From NCBI GenBank assembly GCA_934533075.1, contig CAKTBJ010000003.1, forward strand, positions 40,238-104,237: a stretch of DNA of 64,000 bases. The letters are read 5' to 3'. The notes below the pieces were generated by a model. The model saw only the letters and a list, made by a program, of their open reading frames with translations. It was not told where the DNA came from and ran no database searches. The translations under genes were made by a program, and so were the position numbers. Source of the stretch: an uncultured Paracoccus sp. Its GTDB lineage: Bacteria > Pseudomonadota > Alphaproteobacteria > Rhodobacterales > Rhodobacteraceae. Below, piece by piece: positions 8,130-16,717 of this stretch. Position 1 is the stretch's first letter; every line of letters starts with the position of its first letter.

Positions 8130-9239
8130 GTGACGGAAGGCGAGGGCTATTTCCTTTACCACTCCATCGGCCAATATCCCGGCAAGGGTGCGGCGATGGG
8201 GCAGGCTCTGGCCGAATTCTCGGCCCGCTGGGCGGCCACGGATGACGGGCAATGGCCCTATGCGCTGGGGGTCAAGCAGCGGTTCATCGCGTTGTGGGCG
8301 CGGCTGATCGGGGTGGCGCCGGCGACGGTGACGACCTGCGAAAGCGTCACGGCGGGCCTGTATTCGCTGATCGGCGCGCTGCCGGATGATGCGCTGCGCG
8401 GGCGCCGGGTGCTGGTGGCGGGGGACTGTTTTCCCTCGTTGCATTTCCTGCTGGCGGGCTTGCAGGACCGCTTCGGCTTCACGCTGGAAACCGTGCCGCT
8501 GCGGCCCGGCGCCTTCTGGGTCGAGGACGAGGACATGCTGGCCCGCTGGGGGCCGGATGTGGGCGTCGCGCTGCTGACCTGGGTGACCTCCACCGCCTCG
8601 CATCGCTGCGACGTGGCGCGGCTGGTGGCGCATGGGCGCAAGGTGGGCAGCCTGACCGGCATCGACCTGACGCAGGGGATCGGGCTGCTGCCTTTCGACG
8701 CCGGGCGGGCGGGGGTGGATTTCGTGCTGTCCACCAGCCTGAAATGGGTCTGCGGGGCGCCCGGCGCCGGGATGCTGCACGCCACGCCCGACCTGATCGC
8801 CCGCGCAAGGCCCGAGTTCCGGGGCTGGTTCAGCCAGAACAATCCCTTCAACTGGGCGCTGGACGGGTTCGCCTATGCCCCGGACATGCGCCGCTTCGAC
8901 AATGGCACGCCGGCGGTGATGGCCGCCGCCGCCAGCGTCCCGGCGCTGGAATGGGCGCTGGACGGGGGCGAGGCGCGGCTGGCCCATAACCGCGCGCTGG
9001 GCGCCCGGCTGATCGAGGGGCTGGACGAGCGCGGCATCGAACTGGCCAGCCCGCGCGACACGGAACGGCGCGGCGGCAGCATCATGGCGCGGCTGGATGG
9101 GGCGGCGGCGCTGGTCGACGCGCTGCGCGGACAGGGCATCCATGCGGATGCGCGCGGCGCCATCCTGCGGCTGTCGCCGGGCGCGGTGACGACCGGGGCA
9201 GGGGTCGAGCGGCTGCTGGCCGCCCTGCCGCGCGGGTGA
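8130..9239 (+). CDS. Kynureninase-like PLP enzyme (aminotransferase class V fold)
   Basis: A 369-residue fold-type I PLP protein most like kynureninases, which cleave a beta-gamma C-C bond next to an amino acid. The probable Schiff-base Lys is Lys205 in STSLKWVCGAPGAGM, and Asp179 in GIDLTQGIG would bind the pyridine nitrogen. Kynureninases usually have D-x-A-H here, so the Gln is unusual, and the chain is about 40-50 residues shorter than true kynureninases. Start is GTG 8130, 3 bp after the RraA-like stop. No tryptophan or anthranilate catabolic gene is near, so a role on another amino acid is more likely. It could also be a cysteine-desulfurase-like lyase. Confidence 0.75.
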   Translation: MTEGEGYFLYHSIGQYPGKGAAMGQALAEFSARWAATDDGQWPYALGVKQRFIALWARLIGVAPATVTTCESVTAGLYSLIGALPDDALRGRRVLVAGDCFPSLHFLLAGLQDRFGFTLETVPLRPGAFWVEDEDMLARWGPDVGVALLTWVTSTASHRCDVARLVAHGRKVGSLTGIDLTQGIGLLPFDAGRAGVDFVLSTSLKWVCGAPGAGMLHATPDLIARARPEFRGWFSQNNPFNWALDGFAYAPDMRRFDNGTPAVMAAAASVPALEWALDGGEARLAHNRALGARLIEGLDERGIELASPRDTERRGGSIMARLDGAAALVDALRGQGIHADARGAILRLSPGAVTTGAGVERLLAALPRG

Positions 9240-9243
9240 AGGA

Positions 9244-9268
9244 CCCCGGCGCCGCGCGGGCGCCGGGG
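9244..9268. terminator. Strong stem-loop between convergent genes
   Basis: CCCCGGCGCC and GGCGCCGGGG form a perfect 10-bp stem with a GCGCG loop, in the 36-bp gap between the convergent kynureninase-like and FAD oxidoreductase genes. It is symmetric and could stop transcription from both sides, although no T run follows on either strand. Confidence 0.6.
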
Positions 9269-9275
9269 CGGGGGC

Positions 9276-10586
9276 CTATCGCGTCTGCCGCTTCATCAGG
9301 ATGGCGTCCTGAAGGCGGAACACATGCATCATCGCCGGCATGAACCAGGGCGTGCCGTTATAGAACGGCACCGCCGCCGGCGGGCGCATGTCGAAGGCCG
9401 ACACGCCGCGCTCGCGGTCGCCCAGCATCTTGTAGGCGGCGCGGCTGCCGATCCACGGCGCCCAGACCACGCCCGAGCCGCAGAAGCCGGTGGCATAGTT
9501 GATGCCGTCGCGCTCGAAGATGCGGGGCAGCATGTCGCGGTTCATCGCCACGTTGCCATACCAGGTATGCGACAGCCGCACGTCCTTCAGTTCCGGGAAG
9601 ATCTCGATCAGCCCGTCGCGCAGGTGATGCACCGGACCCACCGGCTCGCTATAGACGGAGCCGTCGCGCCCGCCCAGCAGGATGCGCCTGCCGTCCGGCG
9701 TGGGCCGGTAGTAAAAGCCCAGTTGCTTGCTTTCCGACAGCATCATCCTTTTCGGCATCAGGCGGTCCATCACCTCGGCCGGCAGTTCCTCGGTGACGAT
9801 GATGCGGGACCGGACCGGCACGATGCGACGGCGCAGCCACTTGTCGCCGGCATCGGTATAGCCGTTGGTGCAGACCAGCACCTGACCGGCCTTGATGGTG
9901 CCCTTGTCGGTGCGCACGGTAAAGCCGGCGCCGTCGCGCTCGACCCCGTCGACATGGACGCCGGAATGCACGCCGACGCCGGCGGCCCTGGCGATGCGCA
10001 GCAGCTCGCGGTGGTATTTCGCCGGATGCAGCCCGCCGATGTCCATGCGGACATTGCCGCCCCGGTAATGCTCCGACCCCAGATAGTTCAGCTGTTCGGA
10101 TCGCGGCACGGCATAGGCCTCGATGCCGGTGCGCTTGTGCAGGGCCTCGGCGCTGCGGGCCATCGCCTCGTATTGCTCCTTGCCAAGGGCGCCGGCATAG
10201 CGGCCGACCAGCTTGAAGTCGCAATCCAGATTCTCGGACTGGATCAGGTCATAGGTCCATTTCCGCGCGGCGATGCCCTCGGCCTCGATGGCGTCGGCGC
10301 GGGCCTGGCCGAATTTCCTGATCAGCTCGTCCCGGCCCAGCCGGATGTTGCCGCTGGTGATGCCGCCGTTGCGGGTCGAGGCGCCCTCGCCGGGATTCAT
10401 CTTGTCGAGGCAGGCCACCGACTTGCCGGCCTTGGCGAACACGATGCCGGCGCCCAGGCCCGCATAGCCCGCCCCCACGATCACCACGTCGAGGGTCTGG
10501 GGCAGGGGATGATCGGGGATCGGCTGGGGCGGGGCCGCCTCCCACCAGTAAGGCGTGGTCTTGTCGGCGACCTGGGCTGTGGACAT
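9276..10586 (-). CDS. FAD-dependent amino acid/amine oxidoreductase (DAO family, PuuB-like)
   Basis: A 436-residue flavoprotein of the D-amino acid oxidase/glycine oxidase superfamily. The FAD-binding Rossmann motif VVIVGAGYAGLGAGI lies at about residues 34-48. The stretch around STRNGG and the late CGSGV match gamma-glutamylputrescine oxidoreductase-like proteins, as does the aromatic N-terminus (YWWEAAPP). Members oxidise a secondary or primary amine to an imine with reduction of FAD. It lies 28 bp downstream of an XRE-cupin regulator on the same strand, as PuuB-type oxidases often do next to PuuR. It may oxidise an amine released from the compound imported by the flanking transporters. Exact substrate unknown. 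Confidence 0.87.
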   Translation of the reverse strand: MSTAQVADKTTPYWWEAAPPQPIPDHPLPQTLDVVIVGAGYAGLGAGIVFAKAGKSVACLDKMNPGEGASTRNGGITSGNIRLGRDELIRKFGQARADAIEAEGIAARKWTYDLIQSENLDCDFKLVGRYAGALGKEQYEAMARSAEALHKRTGIEAYAVPRSEQLNYLGSEHYRGGNVRMDIGGLHPAKYHRELLRIARAAGVGVHSGVHVDGVERDGAGFTVRTDKGTIKAGQVLVCTNGYTDAGDKWLRRRIVPVRSRIIVTEELPAEVMDRLMPKRMMLSESKQLGFYYRPTPDGRRILLGGRDGSVYSEPVGPVHHLRDGLIEIFPELKDVRLSHTWYGNVAMNRDMLPRIFERDGINYATGFCGSGVVWAPWIGSRAAYKMLGDRERGVSAFDMRPPAAVPFYNGTPWFMPAMMHVFRLQDAILMKRQTR

Positions 10587-10614
10587 GGTAGAGGGTTCCT
10601 TGCGGTTGAAGGTC

Positions 10615-11229
10615 TCAGAGATGGCGGTCGAAGCGCACCGCGCCGATGATCCAGATCACTTCGGCATCCTCGGCGCCGTCGTTGCGGATGGAATGGGGCT
10701 GGCTGCTGTCGAAGGCAAAGCTGTCGCCGGCGCCCAGCACGGCCTCGCGCCCGTCGACGCTCAGCACGATCTCGCCCGAGAGGACGAGGCCGCCCTTTTC
10801 GGCCGGATAGGACAGGGTGCGCCCGCCCGTATGGCCGCCCGGCGCAAAGCGCAGCAGCATGATCTGGAGGTTGTGCCGCGAGCCGGAGGTCAGCAGTTCC
10901 TTTTGCAGGTGGCCGAGGTCGATCACCGGCCGGTCGGCGGCGCGGCGCACGAAATCCGGCTCGCCGCCGGGGGCGGGGCGGAGGTCGTCGGCCTCGCCGA
11001 ACAGCTCCTGCATCGAGATGTTCAGCGCCCGGCGCAGCGCCGTCAGAAGCCGCATCGAGGGATTGGCGCGGCCACGCTCGACCTGGCTGATCATGCCGAC
11101 CGAGACGCCGGATCGCGTCGCAAGCTCCTGCAAGGACAGGCCGCGGGCCTGGCGCGCGGCGCGCAGGGTCGCGCCGACCGAATCATGGTCGGCCGCATCG
11201 GCGCCGGTATCCTGCGCATGTTGGTCCAT
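10615..11229 (-). CDS. XRE-family transcriptional regulator with C-terminal cupin domain (PuuR-like)
   Basis: A 204-residue DNA-binding regulator. Residues about 18-75 form an HTH_XRE domain (LRAARQARGLSLQELATRSG, then MISQVERGRANPS). Residues about 125-200 form a small cupin (PGGHTGGRTLSYPAEKGGLV, then GDSFAFDSSQPH) that in PuuR-like proteins senses a small ligand. The start at 11229 (MDQHAQ) was chosen because the upstream extension is low-complexity and begins inside the divergent promoter region. It probably represses itself, the FAD oxidoreductase and possibly the divergent transporter operon. Confidence 0.88.
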   Translation of the reverse strand: MDQHAQDTGADAADHDSVGATLRAARQARGLSLQELATRSGVSVGMISQVERGRANPSMRLLTALRRALNISMQELFGEADDLRPAPGGEPDFVRRAADRPVIDLGHLQKELLTSGSRHNLQIMLLRFAPGGHTGGRTLSYPAEKGGLVLSGEIVLSVDGREAVLGAGDSFAFDSSQPHSIRNDGAEDAEVIWIIGAVRFDRHL

Positions 11230-11510
11230 CGCCCCGCCCCTCGCCCTGTGCCGGTGCCCTGCGTGGTCGGGTCGCATAATGAAACGATGCCGGCAAGGTT
11301 TCAATATATCAAATTCGCCCGAGCCAACACCGCGCTGCGCGGCATATCCGGTCCCCGTCCGGCGCATTCGCGCATGTTGCTGTCGCGGGACCGGGCGTCA
11401 CGGGTAGGAAAATTACCCGGCGGCCATATCGGGCTTGCCCGGAATTTCACTATATGCTTACTAACCCGACAGGAGGCGCAGCCAGCGCGATCAGGAGGCG
11501 AGGACCGGCC
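11230..11510. promoter_or_regulatory. Divergent regulatory region between the cupin regulator and transporter operon 2
   Basis: The 281 bp hold no convincing gene and are visibly more AT-rich than their surroundings. They must contain the promoters of the regulator (leftward) and of the ATPase operon (rightward). A perfect inverted repeat, CGGGTA-N7-TACCCG, lies at 11401-11419. A second one, GAAAC-N12-GTTTC, is near 11281-11302. A possible rightward promoter is TTGCCC (11435) with 17 bp to TTACTA (11458), only a weak match. A good ribosome-binding site, AGGAGG, is at about 11493-11498, 12 bp before ATG 11511. Confidence 0.5.
11401..11419. promoter_or_regulatory. Inverted repeat, candidate operator of the XRE-cupin regulator
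   Basis: CGGGTA-GGAAAAT-TACCCG has perfect 6-bp arms with an AT-rich centre, about 90 bp upstream of the ATPase start and about 170 bp upstream of the regulator start. Position and symmetry fit a dimeric HTH regulator site. No second copy was found in the window. Confidence 0.4.
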
Positions 11511-13181
11511 ATGCAGACCAGCCCGACGGCAAATGACCGCAGCGACACCGTGCAACCGGCGCTTTCGGTGCGCAACCTCACCATCGACCTGCCGGCCAAC
11601 ATGGACCGCAAGCACGCGATCGAGGACGTTTCCTTCGACCTCGTTCCCGGCCAGATCCTGTGCGTGATCGGCGAATCCGGCTCGGGCAAGTCGGTGACGG
11701 CCAATGCGGTGATGGGGCTGCTGCCCAAGGTCATCAGGATTTCCAACGGCTCGATCCGCGTGGGCGACATGACGCTGCCGGGCACCAAGCCCTCGGACCT
11801 GCGCGGCATGCGCGGGCGGGTGGTGTCGATGATCTTCCAGGACCCGCTGTCGGCGCTGAACCCGCTGATGACCGTGGGCGACCAGGTGGCCGAGGTGATG
11901 GCGGCGCATGGCGTCGGCACCAAGGCCAGCCGCCGCGCCCGTGCGCTGGAACTGCTGACCGAAGTCGGCCTGCCCGACCCGGCGCTGATGATCCACCAAT
12001 ACCCGTTCCGCCTGTCGGGCGGCCAGCGCCAGCGGGTGATGATCGCGATGGCGCTGGCGCTGGAGCCGACGATCCTGATCGCGGACGAACCCACGACCGC
12101 GCTGGACGTGACCACCCAGGCGCAGATCCTGGAACTGATCCGCGACATCCAGCGCCGCAAGGGCATGAGCGTGATGCTGATCACCCACGACTTCGGCGTC
12201 GTGGCCGAGATCGCCGACAGCGTGGTGGTCATGGAAAAGGGCCGCCTGGTCGAGCAGGGACCGGCGAATATCGTCCTCAAGACCCCCAGCCATCCCTATA
12301 CCCAGCGCCTGATCGCCGCCGTGCCGCGGCTGACCGGCAAGGACCGGGTGCCGCCGCCGGGTCTCGACCCCACGCCGGTGCTGAAGGTGGAGAACCTGGT
12401 CAAGACCTATCGCAGCGGCTCGGCCCTGATGGGCACCGTGCGCGAGGTGCCGGCGGTGCAGGGGATCTCCTTCGAGCTGTCGCCGGGCCGCACGCTGGGC
12501 GTGGTGGGAGAGTCCGGCTCGGGCAAGTCCACGCTGGGGCGGCTGGTCATCAAGCTGCTGGACAACGATTCGGGCCGCATCCTGTTCGACGGCACCGACA
12601 TCGCCCCGATGAAGGAGGCCGAGTTCCGCCCCTTCCGGCCCAAGATACAGATGGTGTTCCAGGACCCCTTCGCCTCGTTGAACCCGCGCTCGACGGTGGG
12701 GCACAGTCTGACGGTGGGACCGATCGTGCATGGCATGGACCCCCGCACCGCCCGCGCCGAGGCCCGTGCGCTGCTGGAGGTGGTGGGGCTGAGCGCCAGC
12801 GCCTACGGCCGCTATCCGCACGAGTTTTCCGGCGGCCAGCGCCAGCGCATCGGCATCGCCCGCGGCCTGATGTTCAAGCCCAAGCTGCTGATCGCGGACG
12901 AGGCGGTTTCGGCGCTGGACGTGTCGGTGCAGGCGCAGGTGCTGCAACTGCTGGACCGCATCCAGCGCGAGACCGGCGTGGCGATGATCTTCATCACCCA
13001 TGACCTGCGCGTCGCCAGCCAGATCTGCGACGAGATCATGGTGATGCAGAAGGGGCGGATGATCGAGATGGGGCCGCCCTCGCAGATTTTCCTGCATCCG
13101 CAATCCGACTATACGCGCGAGCTGGTCGCCGCCGTGCCCGGCGGCGAGGCCGACATGGAAGCCGCCGCCGCGCAGGCCTGA
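11511..13181 (+). CDS. Fused double ATP-binding protein of a second peptide-type ABC importer
   Basis: A 556-residue ATPase with two ABC domains. Both halves have Walker A GESGSGKS; signatures are LSGGQRQR and FSGGQRQR; Walker B motifs are [11 protein letters not shown] and LIADEAVSALD. Start 11511 was preferred to an in-frame ATG at 11454 because AGGAGG sits 12 bp before it and the conserved domain starts soon after. It resembles the fused ATPase at 5.8 kb, but each lies with its own permeases. It heads the operon ATPase-SBP-SBP-permease-permease. Confidence 0.95.
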   Translation: MQTSPTANDRSDTVQPALSVRNLTIDLPANMDRKHAIEDVSFDLVPGQILCVIGESGSGKSVTANAVMGLLPKVIRISNGSIRVGDMTLPGTKPSDLRGMRGRVVSMIFQDPLSALNPLMTVGDQVAEVMAAHGVGTKASRRARALELLTEVGLPDPALMIHQYPFRLSGGQRQRVMIAMALALEPTILIADEPTTALDVTTQAQILELIRDIQRRKGMSVMLITHDFGVVAEIADSVVVMEKGRLVEQGPANIVLKTPSHPYTQRLIAAVPRLTGKDRVPPPGLDPTPVLKVENLVKTYRSGSALMGTVREVPAVQGISFELSPGRTLGVVGESGSGKSTLGRLVIKLLDNDSGRILFDGTDIAPMKEAEFRPFRPKIQMVFQDPFASLNPRSTVGHSLTVGPIVHGMDPRTARAEARALLEVVGLSASAYGRYPHEFSGGQRQRIGIARGLMFKPKLLIADEAVSALDVSVQAQVLQLLDRIQRETGVAMIFITHDLRVASQICDEIMVMQKGRMIEMGPPSQIFLHPQSDYTRELVAAVPGGEADMEAAAAQA

Positions 13182-13213
13182 CAGACAAGAACGCCCACAG
13201 GGAGAGACGACGA

Positions 13214-14881
13214 ATGAGCAAGAAAGACATGATCGCCGAGATGAGCCGCCGCAACGCGCTGCGGCTGATGGCGCTGACCGGCGCCGCCGGCGTGTTCGCG
13301 CCCGCCCTGCTGGGGCGCGGCGCCGCGGCGCAGACCCCGCCGGATGCGCCCACGGGCCGCATCATCGTCGGCGTCTCGCAGGAGCCGACCAACCTGAACC
13401 CGCTGACCGTCAAGATCGAGGTGGACGACAACCTGCATTTCTCGATCTACGACCCGCTGTTCTACACCGATGCCGAGGGCAACATCCTGCCCCGTCTGGC
13501 CACCGAGGTGCCCACGCAGGAGAATGGCGGCATTTCCGAGGACGGGCTGGAATGGCGCGTCAAGCTGCGCGATGACGTGGTGTGGCATGACGGCACGCCC
13601 TTCACCGCCGAGGACGTGAAATTCTCCATCGAGCTGATCGTGAACCCCGACTTCCGCGCCTGGCGGACGGCGGGGCACCGGCTGGTGCGCGACATCACCG
13701 TGGTCTCGCCCACGGAAATCACCTGGCGGATGGAGCGGCCGTTCTCGCCCTACCTGTCCTTCCTGACCGAGACCTTCATCGTTCCGAAGCACGCCTTCGA
13801 CGGCGTGGCCAATCCGAACGAGGCGCCCTTCAACTCGGCCCCCATCGGCACCGGCCCGTTCAAGTTCGTGCGGCGGCAGGCGGGCGACCATATCGAGCTG
13901 GCGGCGAATGCCGACTATTTCGGCGACGGTCCCTATGTCGAGTCGCTGGTGTTCAAGTATATCCCCGACCTGACCGTGCTTTATACCCAGTTCAAGAGCG
14001 GCGACATCGACCTGATCGGGCGGCAGTTCATCACCCCGGACAATTACGAGGACGCCAAGACCATCCCGAACCGCGAGATCGTGCTGTCGCCCGCGCCCAG
14101 CGTCGAGACGATCTATTTCAACCTCGAACGCCCGCAGTTCAAGGACCTGGCGGTCCGCAAGGCCATCTATGCGGCCATCGACAAGGAGGCGATCATCGAC
14201 GCGCTGTATTACGGCGTGCCGACGCCCACCGAAAGCTACATGCCGCCCGGATCGTTCTATTACAACCCGGACCTGCCCAAGCAGCAATTCGACATCGAGG
14301 CCGCCAAGGCGCTGCTGGACGAAGCCGGCTGGGTGCCCGGTGCCGATGGCATCCGGGAAAAGGACGGGGTGCGGCTGTCCTTCAAGAACTCGACCACCGC
14401 CGGCAACCACCTGCGCGAGCAGGCGCAGCAGTTCATCCAGCAGACGCTGGCCGAGGCCGGGATCGAGATGACCATCGAGAACCTGCCGGCGGCGGTGATC
14501 TGGGGCGAGTTCTGGGAGCAGTCGCAGTTCGACAGCGTGATCGTCGGGCTGGTCTTCACCATCGGGCCGGACCCGGACGTGACCGACCGCATCCATTCCT
14601 CGGCCATCCCGGCGCAGGGCGGCACCGGCGCCAACCAGGCCCAGTTCAAGAACGAGGAGGTGGACAGGCTGCTGGAGGAGGGCACCCAGGTCTTCGATCC
14701 CGAACAGCGCAAGGCCATCTATCTGCGCGTGCAGGAGATCGTGCGCGAGGAGCTGCCCTTCCTGCCGATGTTCTCGGGCGCCGAAGTGCGCGGCTGGAAA
14801 TCCGGCATCCAGGGCGTGGTGCCGAACCCGAACAACCGCGCCGAGGCGTGGAACGATGCGCAATGGTATTGGGCCGAGTGA
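13214..14881 (+). CDS. ABC transporter substrate-binding protein, SBP_bac_5 family, Tat-exported (tandem copy 1)
   Basis: Periplasmic receptor of importer 2, 555 residues. The N-terminus has a twin-arginine signal (SRRNALRLMALTGAAG) with a cleavage region near GRGAAA. Family blocks include WRVKLRDDVVWHDGTPFTAE, PIGTGPFKFV and a C-terminal AEAWNDAQWYW. It is followed 76 bp later by a close paralogue, and the first half of the two proteins is almost the same while the second half diverges. The ligand is unknown. Start ATG 13214 follows GGGAGA. Confidence 0.94.
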   Translation: MSKKDMIAEMSRRNALRLMALTGAAGVFAPALLGRGAAAQTPPDAPTGRIIVGVSQEPTNLNPLTVKIEVDDNLHFSIYDPLFYTDAEGNILPRLATEVPTQENGGISEDGLEWRVKLRDDVVWHDGTPFTAEDVKFSIELIVNPDFRAWRTAGHRLVRDITVVSPTEITWRMERPFSPYLSFLTETFIVPKHAFDGVANPNEAPFNSAPIGTGPFKFVRRQAGDHIELAANADYFGDGPYVESLVFKYIPDLTVLYTQFKSGDIDLIGRQFITPDNYEDAKTIPNREIVLSPAPSVETIYFNLERPQFKDLAVRKAIYAAIDKEAIIDALYYGVPTPTESYMPPGSFYYNPDLPKQQFDIEAAKALLDEAGWVPGADGIREKDGVRLSFKNSTTAGNHLREQAQQFIQQTLAEAGIEMTIENLPAAVIWGEFWEQSQFDSVIVGLVFTIGPDPDVTDRIHSSAIPAQGGTGANQAQFKNEEVDRLLEEGTQVFDPEQRKAIYLRVQEIVREELPFLPMFSGAEVRGWKSGIQGVVPNPNNRAEAWNDAQWYWAE

Positions 14882-14884
14882 TCT

Positions 14885-14928
14885 GACCCGTCCCGCCTCC
14901 GCGGCCCTGTGCCGGCGGGGGGCGGGTC
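14885..14928 (+). other. GC-rich stem-loop between the two binding-protein genes
   Basis: GACCCGTCCC pairs with GGGGCGGGTC over 10 bp (one G-U), and three further pairs form after a 2-nt bulge, around a loop of about 16 nt. It lies directly after the stop codon of the first binding protein. Such stems often stabilise the upstream message so that binding protein exceeds permease. There is no T run. Confidence 0.45.
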
Positions 14929-14957
14929 CTGTGCCGAAACGAGTAAGGAATTCCGAC

Positions 14958-16628
14958 ATGACCAAGGACGAGAGCAACATTGCCGAGATGAACCGCCGCA
15001 GCGCGCTGCGGCTGATGGCGCTGACCGGCGCCGCCGGCATGTTCGCGCCCGCCCTGCTGGGGCGCGGCGCCGCGGCGCAGACCCCGCCCGATGCGCCCAA
15101 GGGCCGCATCATCGTCGGCCTGTCGCAGGAGCCGACGGTCTTCAACCCGCTGATGCTGAAGATCGAGGTCGATGACGGGCTGCATTTCTCGATCTTCGAT
15201 CCGCTGTTCTATACCGATGCCGAGGGCAACATCCTGCCGCGCCTCGCGGTCGAGGTGCCCACGCAGGAGAACGGCGGCATTTCCGAGGACGGGCTGGAAT
15301 GGCGCGTCAAGCTGCGCGATGACGTGACATGGCATGACGGCACCCCCTTCACCGCCGAGGACGTGAAATTCACCATCGAGCTGATCGTGAACCCGGATTT
15401 CCGCGCCTGGCGGACCGGCGGCCACAGCCTGGTGCGCGACATCACCGTGGTCTCGCCCACGGAAATCACCTGGCGGATGGAGGAACCCTTCTCGCCCTAT
15501 CTGTCCTTCCTGACCGAGACGATGATCGTCCCGAAGCACGCCTTCGACGGCGTGGCCGACCCGAACGAGGCGCCCTTCAACCAGACGCCCATCGGCACCG
15601 GCCCGTTCAAGCTGGTCCGGCGCGTGCCCGGCGACCATATCGAGCTGGCGGCGAATACCGATTACTTCTGGGAAGGTCCCTATATCGAGTCGCTGGTGTT
15701 CAAATACATCCCCGACCTGACCGTGCTCTACAGCCAGTTCAAGAGCGGCGACATCGACCTGGTGGGCATCCAGTATATCACGCCGGACAATTACGAGGAC
15801 GCCAAGACCATCCCCGGCCGCGAGATCACGCTGGCCCCGTCCCCCAGCGTCGAGATGGTGCTGTTCAACGTCGAGCGTCCCCAGTTCAGGGAGCTGGCGG
15901 TGCGGCAGGCCATCTGCGCCGCCATCGACAAGCAGGCGATCATCGACCAGCTTTATTACGGGCTGCCGACGCCGACCGAGACCTTCCTGCCCAACGGCAC
16001 CTTCTACACCCATCCCGACCTGCCCGAGCAGCCCTTCGACATCGAGGCCGCCAAGGCGATCCTCGACGAAGCCGGCTGGGTGCCGGGCGCGGACGGCATC
16101 CGCGCCAAGGACGGGGTGCGGCTGTCCTTCGTCAACTCGACCACCTCGGGCAACCACCTGCGCGAGCAGGCGCAGCAGTTCATGCAGCAGACCCTGCGCG
16201 AAGCCGGCATCGAGATGACCATCGAGAACATGCCGGCGGCGGTGATCTGGGGCGAGTTCTGGGTGATGTCGCAATTCGATTCCGTGCTGGTGGGCATCGC
16301 CTTCCGCGTCGGCGCCGATCCCGACACCACCAACCGACTGCATTCCTCGGCCACGCCGGCCAAGGGCGGCAAAGGCTCGAATTTCGGGCAATATGCCAAC
16401 CCGGAGGTGGATGCGCTGCTGGAGGAGGGCACCCGCGTCTTCGACCCCGAACAGCGCCGCGAGATCTATTTCCGCATTCAGGAGATCGTGCATGCGGACC
16501 GGCCCTTCCTGCCGCTGTTCAACGAAAACCGCGTCAATGGCCGCAAGGCCGGCATCCGCGGGCCGCAACCGAACCTGAACACCCGCAGCGAAAGCTGGAA
16601 CACCACCCAATGGTATTGGGCCGAGTGA
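14958..16628 (+). CDS. ABC transporter substrate-binding protein, SBP_bac_5 family, Tat-exported (tandem copy 2)
   Basis: A 556-residue paralogue of the preceding receptor, with Tat motif NRRSALRLMALTGAAG, block WRVKLRDDVTWHDGTPFTAE, and the same C-terminal W-Y-W-A-E end. Start 14958 was chosen over an upstream in-frame ATG because GTAAGGAA lies just before it and the N-terminus then aligns with copy 1. Differences concentrate in the C-terminal half (for example EQSQFD versus VMSQFD, and IHSSAIPAQGG versus LHSSATPAKGG), where family members contact ligand. The two receptors may serve one channel with different ligands. Confidence 0.94.
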   Translation: MTKDESNIAEMNRRSALRLMALTGAAGMFAPALLGRGAAAQTPPDAPKGRIIVGLSQEPTVFNPLMLKIEVDDGLHFSIFDPLFYTDAEGNILPRLAVEVPTQENGGISEDGLEWRVKLRDDVTWHDGTPFTAEDVKFTIELIVNPDFRAWRTGGHSLVRDITVVSPTEITWRMEEPFSPYLSFLTETMIVPKHAFDGVADPNEAPFNQTPIGTGPFKLVRRVPGDHIELAANTDYFWEGPYIESLVFKYIPDLTVLYSQFKSGDIDLVGIQYITPDNYEDAKTIPGREITLAPSPSVEMVLFNVERPQFRELAVRQAICAAIDKQAIIDQLYYGLPTPTETFLPNGTFYTHPDLPEQPFDIEAAKAILDEAGWVPGADGIRAKDGVRLSFVNSTTSGNHLREQAQQFMQQTLREAGIEMTIENMPAAVIWGEFWVMSQFDSVLVGIAFRVGADPDTTNRLHSSATPAKGGKGSNFGQYANPEVDALLEEGTRVFDPEQRREIYFRIQEIVHADRPFLPLFNENRVNGRKAGIRGPQPNLNTRSESWNTTQWYWAE

Positions 16629-16641
16629 CCTGAAACCCGTT

Positions 16642-16666
16642 GCCGGGCGGGGTGATCCTGCCCGGC
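16642..16666 (+). other. Stem-loop after the second binding-protein gene
   Basis: GCCGGGC-N11-GCCCGGC forms a perfect 7-bp stem 13 bp after the stop codon. A short CCCC-GTGC-GGGG hairpin follows at 16684-16695, before the permease start. As after copy 1, this probably affects message stability or partial termination rather than ending the operon. Confidence 0.4.
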
Positions 16667-16717
16667 GGACTCGAAGAAACCGGCCCCGTGCGGGGTCAGC
16701 CGACGACCGGGGGCAAC

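Larger units (their letters stand above)
13214..16628 (+). repeat. Tandem gene duplication of the binding protein
   Basis: Two adjacent genes of about 1.67 kb encode proteins that align end to end without large gaps. The DNA encoding the signal peptides (about 13255-13340 and 15002-15088) is nearly identical base for base, which indicates a recent duplication or gene conversion at the 5' ends. Confidence 0.85.

Noticed and set aside
9324-10649. Plus-strand frame of 441 codons opposite the FAD oxidoreductase
   Set aside because: The minus-strand gene has an FAD-binding motif and full-length family similarity; the plus frame is a shadow rich in His, Arg and Gly.
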